The translations under genes were made by a program, and so were the position numbers. From Archangium sp. (GTDB lineage: Bacteria > Myxococcota > Myxococcia > Myxococcales > Myxococcaceae): a stretch of 64,000 bases of DNA. Below the pieces are notes generated by a model that was given only the letters and a program-made list of their open reading frames with translations, made no database searches and was not told the origin of the DNA. This document shows, in pieces, positions 34,816 to 44,740 of this stretch. The first letter of the stretch is position 1. Each line of letters starts with the position of its first letter. Location of the stretch: contig JALHMW010000010.1 in NCBI GenBank assembly GCA_022843845.1, positions 62,001-126,000 of the forward strand, written 5' to 3'.

Positions 34816-34831
34816 AGGCCTAGCATAGGCC
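34812..34831. promoter_or_regulatory. Putative VapBC operator: repeated 9-mer with central palindrome
   Basis: GCATAGGCC occurs at 34812-34820 and again at 34823-34831, two bases apart, and TAGGCCTA at 34815-34822 is a perfect palindrome. The element covers the vapB start codon and the bases just upstream of it. AbrB-type VapB dimers bind such palindromes to repress their own operon. Seen directly in the sequence; binding is inferred. Confidence 0.45.
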
Positions 34832-34839
34832 AGACGCAA

Positions 34840-36879
34840 TCAGCCGACAACCCGACCCAGCGGAGCGAGCAGCGCGACGAATTCGTTCAACGTCGCGACC
34901 GGCGCCTGACAGGTGAACGAGCGGCACAAGTACGCGGCGACGTCACTACGGACCGGACGACCCTCGAGCACCTCGCGCGCGACAGGAGCGACTGCCGCTC
35001 CGTTTTCGTGACGATGGACGGCGAGCGTCGGCAGGTACGTCGCGTTCAGCATCTTCATGAACGGCGTCATCGCCTCTCGAGTGCCCACGACGCTGACCTC
35101 GGCCGCGCCATCGAGGAGCGAATCTGCCGCCAGCCACAGATGCCCCAGCGCCATCGGCTGCGTCGTCAGCTCGTGGTGCACCTGCTCGATGTACGCGCGC
35201 GCCTGCTCGAGGTGACGCGCCCGGCCGGTCAGCGCACCCAGGGTCACCAGCGCTTCGGTCAACGTCGACGCTCCCGCTGGCGTGGCGTTGTCGTGCAGGG
35301 TGTACGTCGGCACGAACAGGTCGGTGTTCCCCTTCGGCGCGGCCAGGTACGCGCGCTTCTCCGAGTCCCAGAAGGTCTTCACGGCAAAGTCGACCAGCTG
35401 CTCCGCGGCCTCGAGGTACTTCGCGTCGAAGGTCGCCTGGTACAGCGCCACCAGGCCCGCCGCGATGTCGCCGTAGTCCTCGAGCATGCCGTCGATGCGC
35501 GCTGCTCCCGAATGGAACGTGCGCCACAGCCCACCGTCGGGCCGACGCATTCGCGAGAGCACGAAGTCTGCCGCACGCACCGCCATGGCGCTCCAGTCGG
35601 CGCGGTCGAACACGCGTGACGCGAACGCGAGCCCACGAATGGTGAGCCCGTTCCAAGCGGCCAGCACCTTGTCGTCCGTCCCTGGCGCGATGCGCTTCGA
35701 ACGCGCGGTGAACAGCTTCGCCTTCGCACGCGAGAGAACCTCGTTGACGTCATCGACCCCGACGACCTCGAGCACCGAGGCGCCGTGCTCGAAGTTCCCT
35801 CCGGGCGTCACGCCGAAGTGCGCCTTCACGGCTGCCGCTTCGTCGGCCGTCAGCAGCGCGTCGAGCTCGTCGGCCCGCCAGACGAAGAACTTCCCCTCCT
35901 CGCCTTCGCTGTCGGCGTCTTGCGCCGCGAAGAAGCCGCCATCGGGCGCCGTCATCTCGCGACCGAGCCACGCGACCGTCTCTTCCACCGTCTTCTTCCA
36001 CAGCGGCCGCGGCGCCACCTGCATCGCCTCGGCGTAGAGGTGAAGCAGCTGCGCGTTGTCGTAGAGCATCTTCTCGAAGTGCGGCACCAACCAGCGCTCG
36101 TCGACGCTGTAGCGATGAAAACCTCCGCCGAGCTGATCGAACACGCCGCCGCGCGCCATTCGCTCGAGCGTCAGCAGCGCAGGCTTCAGCAGGTTCTCGT
36201 CGCTTGACCGACGCACGCCACGGAACATCAGCGACAGGCTCATCGGGTTGGGGAACTTCGGGCCGCTGGAGCCGAAGCCACCGAAGTGCGGGTCGACCCG
36301 CTTCGACAACGCCCGCGCGGCCGTCACGACATCGTCTGACTTCAACGCTGCGGCGACCGCTCCATCCAGCCCCCACGCGGCGTACTCGGTCAGCCCTTTC
36401 TCGAACTGCTCCCCTTGTTTCAGGAGCTCGTCGCGCTCCTTCTCCCAGGCCTCAGCGATGCCCGACACCAGCGACGAGAAGGCCGGCAACCCATGCCGCG
36501 GCGCGGGAGGAAAGTACGTGCCTCCGTAGAACGGCTTCCGGTCTGGCGTCAGGAAGACCGTCAGCGGCCAGCCACCGCCACGGCCCATCAACTGCACGAC
36601 GCCCTGGTACAGGTGGTCGACGTCGGGGCGCTCCTCGCGGTCGACCTTGATGTTGATGAAGTGCGCGTTCATCGCCGCGGCGGTCTGCGCGTTCTCGAAC
36701 GACTCGTGCGCCATCACGTGACACCAGTGACAGGCCGAGTACCCGACCGAGAGGAGAATCGGCTTCCCCTCACGCTTCGCGAGCGCCAGCGCTTCGTCGC
36801 CCCACGGGTACCAGTCGACCGGGTTGTCCGCGTGCTGGCGCAGGTAAGGAGAGGTCTCGGCAGCGAGGCGGTTGGCCAT
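34840..36879 (-). CDS. DUF255/thioredoxin-domain protein (YyaL/SPATA20 family)
   Basis: 679 aa. N-terminal thioredoxin-like DUF255 domain: [18 protein letters not shown], then [17 protein letters not shown] with the CHWC motif, DREERPDVD and [12 protein letters not shown]. The rest is an (alpha/alpha)6-barrel like glycosidases and epimerases ([69 protein letters not shown]). Length is normal for the family. The biochemical role is not established in bacteria. It is divergent from the helicase gene with 46 nt between starts. Confidence 0.93.
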   Translation of the reverse strand: MANRLAAETSPYLRQHADNPVDWYPWGDEALALAKREGKPILLSVGYSACHWCHVMAHESFENAQTAAAMNAHFINIKVDREERPDVDHLYQGVVQLMGRGGGWPLTVFLTPDRKPFYGGTYFPPAPRHGLPAFSSLVSGIAEAWEKERDELLKQGEQFEKGLTEYAAWGLDGAVAAALKSDDVVTAARALSKRVDPHFGGFGSSGPKFPNPMSLSLMFRGVRRSSDENLLKPALLTLERMARGGVFDQLGGGFHRYSVDERWLVPHFEKMLYDNAQLLHLYAEAMQVAPRPLWKKTVEETVAWLGREMTAPDGGFFAAQDADSEGEEGKFFVWRADELDALLTADEAAAVKAHFGVTPGGNFEHGASVLEVVGVDDVNEVLSRAKAKLFTARSKRIAPGTDDKVLAAWNGLTIRGLAFASRVFDRADWSAMAVRAADFVLSRMRRPDGGLWRTFHSGAARIDGMLEDYGDIAAGLVALYQATFDAKYLEAAEQLVDFAVKTFWDSEKRAYLAAPKGNTDLFVPTYTLHDNATPAGASTLTEALVTLGALTGRARHLEQARAYIEQVHHELTTQPMALGHLWLAADSLLDGAAEVSVVGTREAMTPFMKMLNATYLPTLAVHRHENGAAVAPVAREVLEGRPVRSDVAAYLCRSFTCQAPVATLNEFVALLAPLGRVVG

Positions 36880-36925
36880 GCGCACCAATAGCCCGCGCTC
36901 CCTTTCCGTGCATGATGCGCCGCCC

Positions 36926-38842
36926 ATGGCGCGTGACGTCACCCACTTCGAAGCGCTCGGTCGACTGCTCGAGCTCGAACGCCGTGCAGAGCGAGAGCGC
37001 CTCGCCACCGAGAAGGCCGCCCTGCCGCTCGCCGAGCTCGAGTCTCGCGGGCTCGTGGTGCTCGACGTCGAGTCCATCGAAGAGTCCATCGGCCTCGGCG
37101 GTCGCGCGCTCGTCACCTTCGCCCGGGACGACAAGCGGGCGCTGCGCTCGAAGCTGCACTCGGGCGACGTCGTCTCGGTGAGCCCGCGCAAGGCGCCCGT
37201 CGAGAACCCGCCGCAGGGCATCGTCACCCGCGCCACGCGCCAGGAGCTCGAGATCGCCTTCGATCGCCACCCGCCACCGTTCATCGGCGAAGGCCGGCTG
37301 CGCATCGATCTCGTCGCCAACGACGTCACCTTCGATCGCGCGCGCAGCGTGCTCAAGCGCCTGTCTGAGATGACGCACGGGCTCGCGAGAGACCGCCAGC
37401 AACTCGTCCTCGGAGCGCTCACGCCGCGCTTCGAGAAGCGCCCCACCTTCACGCCATCACGCGCGTTGAATCCGGAGCAGCTCGACGCGGTGTCGCTCGC
37501 GCTCTCGGCTCGGGACGTCGCCCTGGTGCACGGGCCTCCCGGCACGGGCAAATCGACGGTGCTCTCGGAGATCGCCGTGCAGTGCGTGAAGCGTGGCCAA
37601 CGCCTGCTCTGCACCGCCGCCAGCAACGCCGCCGTCGACCACCTGCTCGAGCTCTGTCTCGACGCGGGCCTCAACGCGATTCGTGTCGGTCACCCGGCGC
37701 GCGTGCTCCCCCACCTGCAGCAGCACACGCTCGATCTGCTCGTCGAAGACCATGACGATCGCATCACCGCGCGCGAGATGTTCGACGAGGCCTTCGAGCT
37801 GCTCGGCTACGCCCGCAAGCAACGCAACCAGGGCCGCACCCGAGCGCGCTTCGCCAACGCCCGCGCCGCGAAGAGCGACGCCTACGCCTTGATGGATGAC
37901 GCGCGCGTGCTGGAGCGAAAGGCCGTCGAGTCGGTGCTGGGCCGGGCCGACGTCATCTGCGCGACGCTCTCGATGCTCGACGGGCATGTGCTGGCGCAGC
38001 GCTCGTTCGACGTCGCATTGCTCGACGAGGCGACCCAGGCGCTCGAGCCGCTCGCGCTCGGCGCGTTCCTGAAGGCGCCCACCGTCATCCTCGCCGGCGA
38101 CCCGAAGCAGCTCGCCGCGACCGTCATCTCGATGGAGGCGAAGGCGCAGGGCCTGGGCACCTCGCTGTTCGAGCGCGTGCTGGCCGACTTCGGCGACGAG
38201 GTGAAGCGCATGCTCAAGGAGCAGCACCGCATGCACGAGGCGCTCATGCGCTTCCCGTCACGCGAGATGTACGGAGGCGAGCTGCGCGCGCACCCGAGCG
38301 TCGCGGGCCGCGTGCTGACCGAGGTGCTCACGCCTGGCACGGTCCTCGACGCACCGCCGCTCCTCTTCCTCGACACCGCGGGCAAGGGCTTCGACGAGTC
38401 CCGCGAACCCGGCACGCAGTCGCTTCGCAACGAGGGAGAGACGGAGCTCATCGTCGCGCGAGCACGGGAGCTCCTCGCCGCTGGCCTCGCGCCCGAGCAA
38501 CTCGCCGTCATCACGCCGTACAGTGCGCAGGCGTCGTTCATTCGTGAACGCCTGCAAGACGTGCCCACCCTCGAGGTCGACACCATCGACGCGTTCCAGG
38601 GGCGGGAGAAGGAAGCGGTGCTCCTCTCGCTCGTGCGCAGCAACGGCGACCAGCAGGTCGGCTTCCTCGAAGACCTGCGCCGCATGAACGTCGCCATCAC
38701 CCGCGCGAAGCGTCACCTCTTCGTCGTCGGAGACTCGGCCACGCTCACCGGCCACCCGTTCTACGCGCGCTTCATCGACGAGGCGCAGCAGCAAGAAGGC
38801 TATCGCTCGGCGTGGGAGTGGAACTCAGAGACTTCGCCATGA
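36926..38842 (+). CDS. Superfamily 1 DNA/RNA helicase, IGHMBP2/UPF1-like
   Basis: 638 aa. An N-terminal stalk/beta-barrel region (about residues 1-175) like IGHMBP2 proteins, then the SF1B helicase core: Walker [12 protein letters not shown], motif Ia [14 protein letters not shown], motif [13 protein letters not shown] (DEAT), motif [16 protein letters not shown], motif [15 protein letters not shown], motif [15 protein letters not shown], motif [16 protein letters not shown]. Start ATG at 36926 gives the conserved [17 protein letters not shown] opening. Unlinked to an operon; 66 nt before the next gene on the same strand. Confidence 0.94.
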   Translation: MARDVTHFEALGRLLELERRAERERLATEKAALPLAELESRGLVVLDVESIEESIGLGGRALVTFARDDKRALRSKLHSGDVVSVSPRKAPVENPPQGIVTRATRQELEIAFDRHPPPFIGEGRLRIDLVANDVTFDRARSVLKRLSEMTHGLARDRQQLVLGALTPRFEKRPTFTPSRALNPEQLDAVSLALSARDVALVHGPPGTGKSTVLSEIAVQCVKRGQRLLCTAASNAAVDHLLELCLDAGLNAIRVGHPARVLPHLQQHTLDLLVEDHDDRITAREMFDEAFELLGYARKQRNQGRTRARFANARAAKSDAYALMDDARVLERKAVESVLGRADVICATLSMLDGHVLAQRSFDVALLDEATQALEPLALGAFLKAPTVILAGDPKQLAATVISMEAKAQGLGTSLFERVLADFGDEVKRMLKEQHRMHEALMRFPSREMYGGELRAHPSVAGRVLTEVLTPGTVLDAPPLLFLDTAGKGFDESREPGTQSLRNEGETELIVARARELLAAGLAPEQLAVITPYSAQASFIRERLQDVPTLEVDTIDAFQGREKEAVLLSLVRSNGDQQVGFLEDLRRMNVAITRAKRHLFVVGDSATLTGHPFYARFIDEAQQQEGYRSAWEWNSETSP

Positions 38843-38909
38843 CGTTCTGACGCACGGCGACTGGCCAGGGATTCCCCACGGCGCCTGATGCTGTAGGGTC
38901 CGCGCCCGC

Positions 38910-40997
38910 ATGCGCCAGCTTCTCTCGTTCGTCTTCGCGTTCGTGCTCTCGGCTTCGGCCGGCTGCATGTGTGGTCCCACGTCACGCCCCTGTACGGCGA
39001 CCTCTGAGTGTGGTCCTGGCCAGGTCTGCATCGGTGGCCAGTGCCGCGCAGGGTCGGCCGCGGGCGGCGGCTCCGGAGGCTCGCTCGGCACGGGCGGCGG
39101 CAGCACCGGGACCGGCGGCGGGACGACTGGCACGGGTGGTGGTCTCGCGACCGGCGGCGGCTTCGCCACGGGCGGCGGCGACCCGTTCGAAGAAGACGCG
39201 GGCATGTTCGACGCCGGCATTCCCGTCGACGACGGCGGCTGCGGCCCCATCATGGCCGGCAACCCGCCCTTCCCTCGCGAGTGCGCGCCGGGCACCACCA
39301 ACGAGTGCGGCGGCGCGGCCGACATCTTCCTCACCTCACGCGGCGTCGCAGCGGCGCGCCTCAACGGCAACTCGGGCAACGGCTACGACGACGACTGCGA
39401 CGGCCTCGTCGACGAAGGCTGTCTGTGTCTGCAGGGCGGCACCACCAAGGACTGCTGGCTGGTGCCGGGAACGCAGATCGACCCGAACACCTCCCAGCCC
39501 GTCGGCTGGTGCACCGCCAACGCCAAGGGCTCGGTCGACTGCGCCGGCACCGAGATCACCACGTGGTCGGGCGTCTGCCGTGGCGCGCAGCGGCCGCAGG
39601 TCTACGACTCGTGCTCGCCCGGTGACTTCGACTGCGACGGCCTGTCGGGCAACAACCAGATCGCCGGCTGCAACTGCCCCACCTCGGTCGACTGCCCGAC
39701 GACGCCGCTGGTGCTCGCGCCGTACCCGAACCCGGGCGCGATTCCGCGCATCGACGGCACCGCTTGGATTCGGGACGTCGCGATGCGTGGCATGGCCACC
39801 GACTGGACGTGGACCGTACTCGGCGGCGACTGCGACAACGTGCTGCCGTGGCCGACCTTCGCGCTCTACACCCAAGCTAACTCTGCCGCCGCCGGAGCCC
39901 GCGTCGGTTCACGCGCTCCGGTGCGCTTCGACATGGCCGCGGCCCCGGCCCGCTACGTCGCGGCAGCAGGTCAGCCGCTCATCGCCATTCAGGCCACGCG
40001 TGGGAACGCGCCGGGCGCTGGCGTGGTGCACCCTGCGTTCGGGCTCTCGGGCGACTACCTCGTGCAGGGTGAGTTCACCCTCAACGGCACGAAGTACGTC
40101 TGCACCCAGCGCGTCGAGGTTCGGGCCCCCGGCATTCGTGCCGAGCTGTGCTGGGACACGGTGGGCGGCAACGACATCGACCTGCACGTCGCGAGGCTCC
40201 AGGGCACGTGCACGACACCCCAGGGCTGGAACACCCTCTGCCAGACGGGCGGGAGCACGGGGCCGGTGCAAGACTGCTACTACCTCGGCGAGAGTGGTTG
40301 CCGCGACAGCAGCACCAACCCACCGCGGTGGGGCTACCCCGACTCGGCGACGAGCGCCTGCCTGGGCTGGGGAAGCCGGCGTCGTGCCGTGTCGCTGCTC
40401 GGAGCGACGCAGGGGTGCACCAACCCACGGCTCGACATCGACAACGTCGGCTGCGACCGCAACCAGCAGGACCCGACGTTTCGTGGGTCGGGTGGCCTCT
40501 CCACGAATGGGTTCTGTGGCCCCGAGAACATCAACCTCGACAACCCGAACAACGGAGACACGTTCGTCATCGGCGTCAACCACTACTCGGGCGGCCAGGC
40601 GAGACCGCACGTGAACGTGTACTGCAACGGCCGGCGGGTGCTGTCGGTCGGGTACAACCCCGCGACGAATCAGCAGTGGCCCCTGCTGCGAAACGCCGGG
40701 CAAGACGACAACGGCGACCTGTGGACGGCTGCCACGGTGAAGGCGAACGTCACCAACGGCCAGCTCACCTCGTGCGACGTCGCGCCGATTCCGTCGCGTC
40801 ACGCCGACCCGACCCGCGATGGACCTGCGGCGATGCCCGGCGCTGGCAATGGCTCCTGCGTCGACTCGCGCATGAACCAGACGCCGGCCCCCAACCAGTT
40901 CAGCTTCACCACGCGGCGCTTCATCGACAACGCCACCACCCAGGGTGGCGCACAAGGCACGCAGCCCACGACGCCGGAGAACTGGTGCAAACACTGA
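38910..40997 (+). CDS. Large Cys-rich surface lipoprotein
   Basis: 695 aa. Lipoprotein-like signal (FVFAFVLSASAGCMC). A Cys-rich module (PCTATSECGPGQVCIGGQC) is followed by a Gly/Thr/Ser linker with repeated TGGG (residues about 50-95). Then a calcium-binding-like module NGYDDDCDGLVDEGCLC of the MopE type, then several Cys-containing segments and a domain opening ELCWDTVGGNDIDLHVAR that recurs in myxobacterial surface proteins. No enzyme motif. Probably exposed on the outer membrane. Its codon use matches its neighbours. Confidence 0.85.
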   Translation: MRQLLSFVFAFVLSASAGCMCGPTSRPCTATSECGPGQVCIGGQCRAGSAAGGGSGGSLGTGGGSTGTGGGTTGTGGGLATGGGFATGGGDPFEEDAGMFDAGIPVDDGGCGPIMAGNPPFPRECAPGTTNECGGAADIFLTSRGVAAARLNGNSGNGYDDDCDGLVDEGCLCLQGGTTKDCWLVPGTQIDPNTSQPVGWCTANAKGSVDCAGTEITTWSGVCRGAQRPQVYDSCSPGDFDCDGLSGNNQIAGCNCPTSVDCPTTPLVLAPYPNPGAIPRIDGTAWIRDVAMRGMATDWTWTVLGGDCDNVLPWPTFALYTQANSAAAGARVGSRAPVRFDMAAAPARYVAAAGQPLIAIQATRGNAPGAGVVHPAFGLSGDYLVQGEFTLNGTKYVCTQRVEVRAPGIRAELCWDTVGGNDIDLHVARLQGTCTTPQGWNTLCQTGGSTGPVQDCYYLGESGCRDSSTNPPRWGYPDSATSACLGWGSRRRAVSLLGATQGCTNPRLDIDNVGCDRNQQDPTFRGSGGLSTNGFCGPENINLDNPNNGDTFVIGVNHYSGGQARPHVNVYCNGRRVLSVGYNPATNQQWPLLRNAGQDDNGDLWTAATVKANVTNGQLTSCDVAPIPSRHADPTRDGPAAMPGAGNGSCVDSRMNQTPAPNQFSFTTRRFIDNATTQGGAQGTQPTTPENWCKH

Positions 40998-41124
40998 GCG
41001 TCACCTCGCAGAAAAGTGACAGCGGCCTCGCACGAACGTGTGGGCCGCCCCTGGCCAGCACGCAAACCCACTGAAACCCCTCGGGACCGCCTGCGGCACG
41101 CCTCCTGCTCAGGAAGAGCGCGTC

Positions 41125-41283
41125 ATGGAGCCAGCGATGCCCACCCTCGAACAGAACAACGGCCTCTGGGTCGTCCGCGTCGAACGCGACAACGGCAAGG
41201 TGCAGGAATACCGCTGCGCCACCGAACAACAGGCGCGCGCGCTCGCGCTGGTGCTGGCGCCGAGGCCTCAGCCGCTCAACTAA
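41125..41283 (+). CDS. Small soluble protein, 52 aa
   Basis: AGGAAGAG lies a few bases before the ATG at 41125. The product (PTLEQNNGLWVVRVERDNGK then EYRCATEQQARALALVLA) has a strand-strand-helix pattern with a tryptophan in the first strand, a compact fold often seen in tiny conserved bacterial proteins. It ends one base before the convergent thiL stop. No family recognised; the coding call rests on the ribosome-binding site and the ordered amino acid pattern. Confidence 0.6.
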   Translation: MEPAMPTLEQNNGLWVVRVERDNGKVQEYRCATEQQARALALVLAPRPQPLN

Positions 41284-41284
41284 A

Positions 41285-42262
41285 TTAGAAGTGCTGGTAC
41301 CCGCCACGCCCGCTCCGCTCCCGTCCATCGACGGTGAGCCGCCGGGTCCGCGTCACGACGCCAATCGGAAATGCGCCCTGCCCCACCGCTGACAGGCGCT
41401 GCTCGAACTCGCGGGCCCTCGACGGTGGAACGGTGACGGCGAGCACGTAGTCTTCTCCGCCCGTCAGCGCGTGACGATGCACGTGCTTCTCGGACGCGCA
41501 CCACAGCAGCAGCGCCTCCAACACCGGGAGCGCGCCCGTCTCGAGCGACATGCCGACCTCCGAGGCTTCGCAGACGTGGCCGAGGTCCTGCACGAGGCCA
41601 TCGCTCACGTCGACGCCGGCTGAGGCGAAGCGCGCGGCCTCGAGGCCCCAGCGCACGTGCGGAGACGGCGAGCGCTGCGCGAGCACCAGCGCCTCCCACG
41701 ATGGGTCGACCTTCACGGGCCCTCGCGACGACGGCTGGCGCTTCGCGTTCGAGAGCACCTCGAGGCCGGCTGACGCGCTCCCGAGCGGACCTGAGACGTA
41801 GACGCGGTGACCGGGCCGCGCGCCCGAACGCGTCATCGCGCGACGGCCGAGCGGCACCTCTCCAGCGAGCGTCACGGTGACCGACAACTGCGACGCCTTC
41901 GTCACGTTGCCGCCGATGAGCGACACGCCGTGCGCCGCCGCGAGCGCCGCCATGCCCGACGAGAGGGCGCGAAGGTCTTTGTCCGAGAAGCCAACGGGCA
42001 ACTGGAGCGCGCACACCGCCCACGTGGGCTTCGCGCCCATGGCCGCCACGTCAGACAGGTTCACCGCGAGCGCCTTGTGCCCGATGTCGGCGAGGCGAAA
42101 GGTCTGCCGCGAGAAGTGAACGCCCTCGACCACCGCGTCGGTGGTGACGACCTGCTGGTGCTTCGTCGGCGGGAGGAGCGCGGCGTCGTCTCCCGGCCCA
42201 CCCGGTGAGGGTCGCAACGAGAAGGCCTCCAGAAAGGCGGCGATGCGCTGGAACTCGTTCAT
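41285..42262 (-). CDS. thiL: Thiamine-monophosphate kinase
   Basis: 325 aa. Phosphorylates thiamine phosphate to thiamine diphosphate, the last step of the pathway. PurM/ThiL fold: SPGGPGDDAALLPPT, VVTTDAVVEGVHF with the metal aspartate, HKALAVNLSDVAAMGAKP, and SLIGGNVTKAS. The C-terminal half includes ASAGVDVSDGLVQDLGHV and the late GGEDYVLAV, both typical. It is divergent from the kinase gene at 42349 (86 nt between starts). No TPP riboswitch-like fold could be recognised in that short gap. Confidence 0.95.
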   Translation of the reverse strand: MNEFQRIAAFLEAFSLRPSPGGPGDDAALLPPTKHQQVVTTDAVVEGVHFSRQTFRLADIGHKALAVNLSDVAAMGAKPTWAVCALQLPVGFSDKDLRALSSGMAALAAAHGVSLIGGNVTKASQLSVTVTLAGEVPLGRRAMTRSGARPGHRVYVSGPLGSASAGLEVLSNAKRQPSSRGPVKVDPSWEALVLAQRSPSPHVRWGLEAARFASAGVDVSDGLVQDLGHVCEASEVGMSLETGALPVLEALLLWCASEKHVHRHALTGGEDYVLAVTVPPSRAREFEQRLSAVGQGAFPIGVVTRTRRLTVDGRERSGRGGYQHF

Positions 42263-42348
42263 TGGGCGCCACGCTACCCCGGGAGCGCTCGAACACGTTT
42301 GTTGTGTGGGCTCGCCCGTCCGAAACGAGGCATGCTGGCCCGGTCGCC

Positions 42349-43953
42349 GTGACGCCCCTTCGCTTTGGCCGGTACTTTCTGCTCAAGAAGCTCGCCGTCG
42401 GTGGCATGGGCGAAGTGTGGCTCGCGCGCGTGGCGGGTGACTCCGACGAGCAGCCGCCCATCGTCGTGAAGCGCCTGCTCGCGCACCTCAAGGAAGACCA
42501 GGAGTTCGTGAACATGTTCTTCGACGAGGCGCGCATCGCGGCGGCCCTCGATCACCAGAACATCGCGCGCATCGAAGACCTCGGCGAAGTCGGCGGCGAC
42601 TACTACATCGCGATGGAGTTCGTGCACGGCATGAGCTTCGGCGACGTGGTGAACGCCGCGCTCGAAGCCGGCACCGACATGCCGGTCGCGCTCAAGTGCC
42701 GTGTCGTCGCCGAGGCCGCTGCGGCGCTCGACTTCGCCCACCACGCGAAGACCGAAGCCGGCGCGCCGCTCGAGCTCATTCACCGCGACGTCTCGCCGCA
42801 GAACATCATGGTGGGCTTCGACGGCTCGGTGAAGCTCATCGACTTCGGCGTCGCGCGGGCGGCCAACAAGCTGACCCGCACCGCGACCGGCATCATCAAG
42901 GGCAAGTACGCGTACATGTCGCCCGAGCAGGCCTGGGGCAAAGACCTCGACGGGCGCAGCGACCTCTTCGGCCTCGGCATCGTGTTGTGGGAGGTGCTGG
43001 CGCTCGAGCGATTGTTCAAGCGCGAGAACGACACGGCGACGCTGCGCGCAGTGGTGGGCGCCGAGATCGAGCCGCCGTCGAAGAAAGAGCTCACCGTTCC
43101 CAAAGCGCTCGACGCCATCGTGCTCAAGTCGCTCGCCAGAGACCTGGGCGCCCGCTTCCAGACTGGCACGGAGTTCAAGAAGGCGCTCGAGGCGTTCCTC
43201 ACGAAGCAGCGGCTGCCGGCGACGAAGGCGCACCTCGCGGGGTGGATGCAGAAGCTCTTTCCCGAAGAGGCGCGCGCGCAGCTCCCGGCACACCCCGAGC
43301 CGTCGAGCCCCGGAGAGCGATCGTCGCCCGTGCTCAAGCCTGCCATCGAGAACCCGAAGCTGCCCCGCTCGCGCGTGCTCGACACCTCGGAGCTGGAGCA
43401 GCGCATCGCCTCGGCCGGCAGCGGCGCGATTCGTGGGCTGTTCTGCAACGCGCTGCTCGCGGCGGTGATGAAGCTCGCGGGGCCGGTCGCCGACCAGAAG
43501 GTACGCAAGGCCGCGGCCGAGCCGAAGCCGTACGTCGATCAGCTCTCGTACCCGACGACCGAGTTCCTGCGCATGTTGTGGAAGGCCGTGGAGCAGGTGC
43601 TCCCGAAGGCGCGCAACGTCGACGAGGCGTTCGAGCTGCTCGGCGCCGCGATGATGGATGGGCTGGTGCGCTCTCCGTTCGGCAAGGCGCTCGAGGGCCA
43701 GAAGGAGCGCTTCCCCGACGCCATCTTGAAGCCGCTGCTCGCGACGCTGAACCCGATGATCGCGCCCGGCCAGCGCCTGGTGTCGAGCGTCGCGCCCGGC
43801 CGCGCGGTGCTGGTGTTCAAGGACGAGGTGCTGCCGATTCAGCTCTACATCGGCCTGCTCCGCTCGCTCGTGCAGGCGTTCTATCGACTGCCCATCGAGG
43901 CCCGCTGGGAGAAGCCGAGCGCCCAGCGCATCGAGCTGTCCATCGCGTGGTGA
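42349..43953 (+). CDS. Ser/Thr protein kinase with a C-terminal TIGR02265-like domain
   Basis: 534 aa from the GTG at 42349 (TPLRFGRYFLLKKLAVGG). Kinase domain about residues 7-275: glycine loop LAVGGMGEVWLA, K41 in IVVKRLL, HRDVSPQN in the catalytic loop, DFG in LIDFGVAR, and SPEQ. A Pro-rich linker (about 310-340) leads to a helical domain (about 355-534) resembling the Myxococcus paralogous family TIGR02265 ([31 protein letters not shown]). That domain is largely confined to myxobacteria and its function is unknown. The GTGA overlap with the methyltransferase gene suggests co-translation. Confidence 0.9.
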   Translation: MTPLRFGRYFLLKKLAVGGMGEVWLARVAGDSDEQPPIVVKRLLAHLKEDQEFVNMFFDEARIAAALDHQNIARIEDLGEVGGDYYIAMEFVHGMSFGDVVNAALEAGTDMPVALKCRVVAEAAAALDFAHHAKTEAGAPLELIHRDVSPQNIMVGFDGSVKLIDFGVARAANKLTRTATGIIKGKYAYMSPEQAWGKDLDGRSDLFGLGIVLWEVLALERLFKRENDTATLRAVVGAEIEPPSKKELTVPKALDAIVLKSLARDLGARFQTGTEFKKALEAFLTKQRLPATKAHLAGWMQKLFPEEARAQLPAHPEPSSPGERSSPVLKPAIENPKLPRSRVLDTSELEQRIASAGSGAIRGLFCNALLAAVMKLAGPVADQKVRKAAAEPKPYVDQLSYPTTEFLRMLWKAVEQVLPKARNVDEAFELLGAAMMDGLVRSPFGKALEGQKERFPDAILKPLLATLNPMIAPGQRLVSSVAPGRAVLVFKDEVLPIQLYIGLLRSLVQAFYRLPIEARWEKPSAQRIELSIAW

Positions 43954-44732
43954 GTGACGGCTACATCCACGGCGGCACCGACGCGCGCGAGGTGGCCCGG
44001 CTCGAGAAGCAGGCCGACTTCGTCTCGGGTTTCACGTTCCCGCTGTTCGACGCGGCGACGGGACAGCGGGTGCTCGATCTCGCGTGTGGTGTCGGTGCGA
44101 TGGCAGTGCGGCTCGAGCGCGCGTTTCCCGGCATCGAGCTCGTCGGCGTCGACCTCTCGAGGCAGCAGCTCGCCGCGTGCCGCGCCAACCACGCGGAGCT
44201 CGCCGTCGCCCGCGCCAACGGCGAGTCGCTCCCTTTTGCTGATGCGACCTTCGACCGCGTGCACTGCTCGTGGATGCTGGAGCACGTGCCCCGGCCGCAA
44301 GCCATCGTCACCGAGGTCTGTCGCGTCTTGAAGCCAGGCGGGAGCTGTCAGTTCGTCGAGGTCGACAACTGGTCGCTCTCGACGCGGCCCCACCTGCCCA
44401 AGGTGCACGAGCTGCTCGCGTTGCTGAACGCGGCGCAGGTTCGGGCCGGTGGCGACCCGGCGATTGGGCCGAAGCTGGCGCCGCTCTTCACGGCCGCAGG
44501 GTTCTCGCGCTTCACGCTCCAGCCCGTGCAGCTCGTCGCGACGCCGGCCGACCCGCGGTTTCTGACGGCGTTCATCGAGGAGTGGGTGGAGATCTTCGAG
44601 AGCCTCGACGAGTCACTCGGCGCGCAGACGGCCAGCCTCATCGTGACCGCGACGTCGCAGCTTCGGGCGCTCCTGCAGGCCTCTGACGTCGAGCTTCGCT
44701 ACACGCCGTGGGTCGCCCGCGGCATTCGGTGA
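43950..44732 (+). CDS. SAM-dependent methyltransferase (class I)
   Basis: 260 aa from the GTG at 43950, in a 4-nt overlap with the kinase stop; a GTG at 43947 is also possible. Motif I VLDLACGVGAMAVRLE, acidic motif II ending in VGVDLSR, motif post-I ESLPFADATFDRVHCSWMLEH and motif LKPGGSCQF. A UbiE/Methyltransf_11-like Rossmann fold; substrate unknown. Coupling to a Ser/Thr kinase gene suggests a regulated modification, but no specific target is indicated. Confidence 0.9.
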   Translation: MSDGYIHGGTDAREVARLEKQADFVSGFTFPLFDAATGQRVLDLACGVGAMAVRLERAFPGIELVGVDLSRQQLAACRANHAELAVARANGESLPFADATFDRVHCSWMLEHVPRPQAIVTEVCRVLKPGGSCQFVEVDNWSLSTRPHLPKVHELLALLNAAQVRAGGDPAIGPKLAPLFTAAGFSRFTLQPVQLVATPADPRFLTAFIEEWVEIFESLDESLGAQTASLIVTATSQLRALLQASDVELRYTPWVARGIR

Positions 44733-44740
44733 GCGGGCGA

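Noticed and set aside
39008..40614. Two overlapping plus-strand frames inside the large Cys-rich lipoprotein gene.
   Set aside because: Arg/Ser/Thr/Ala-rich shadows in the other frames; the third frame has the signal peptide and Cys-rich modules.
42263..42348. Possible thiamine (TPP) riboswitch before thiL.
   Set aside because: The 86-bp divergent gap is too short and contains no recognisable TPP core (CUGAGA with its P3 arm).
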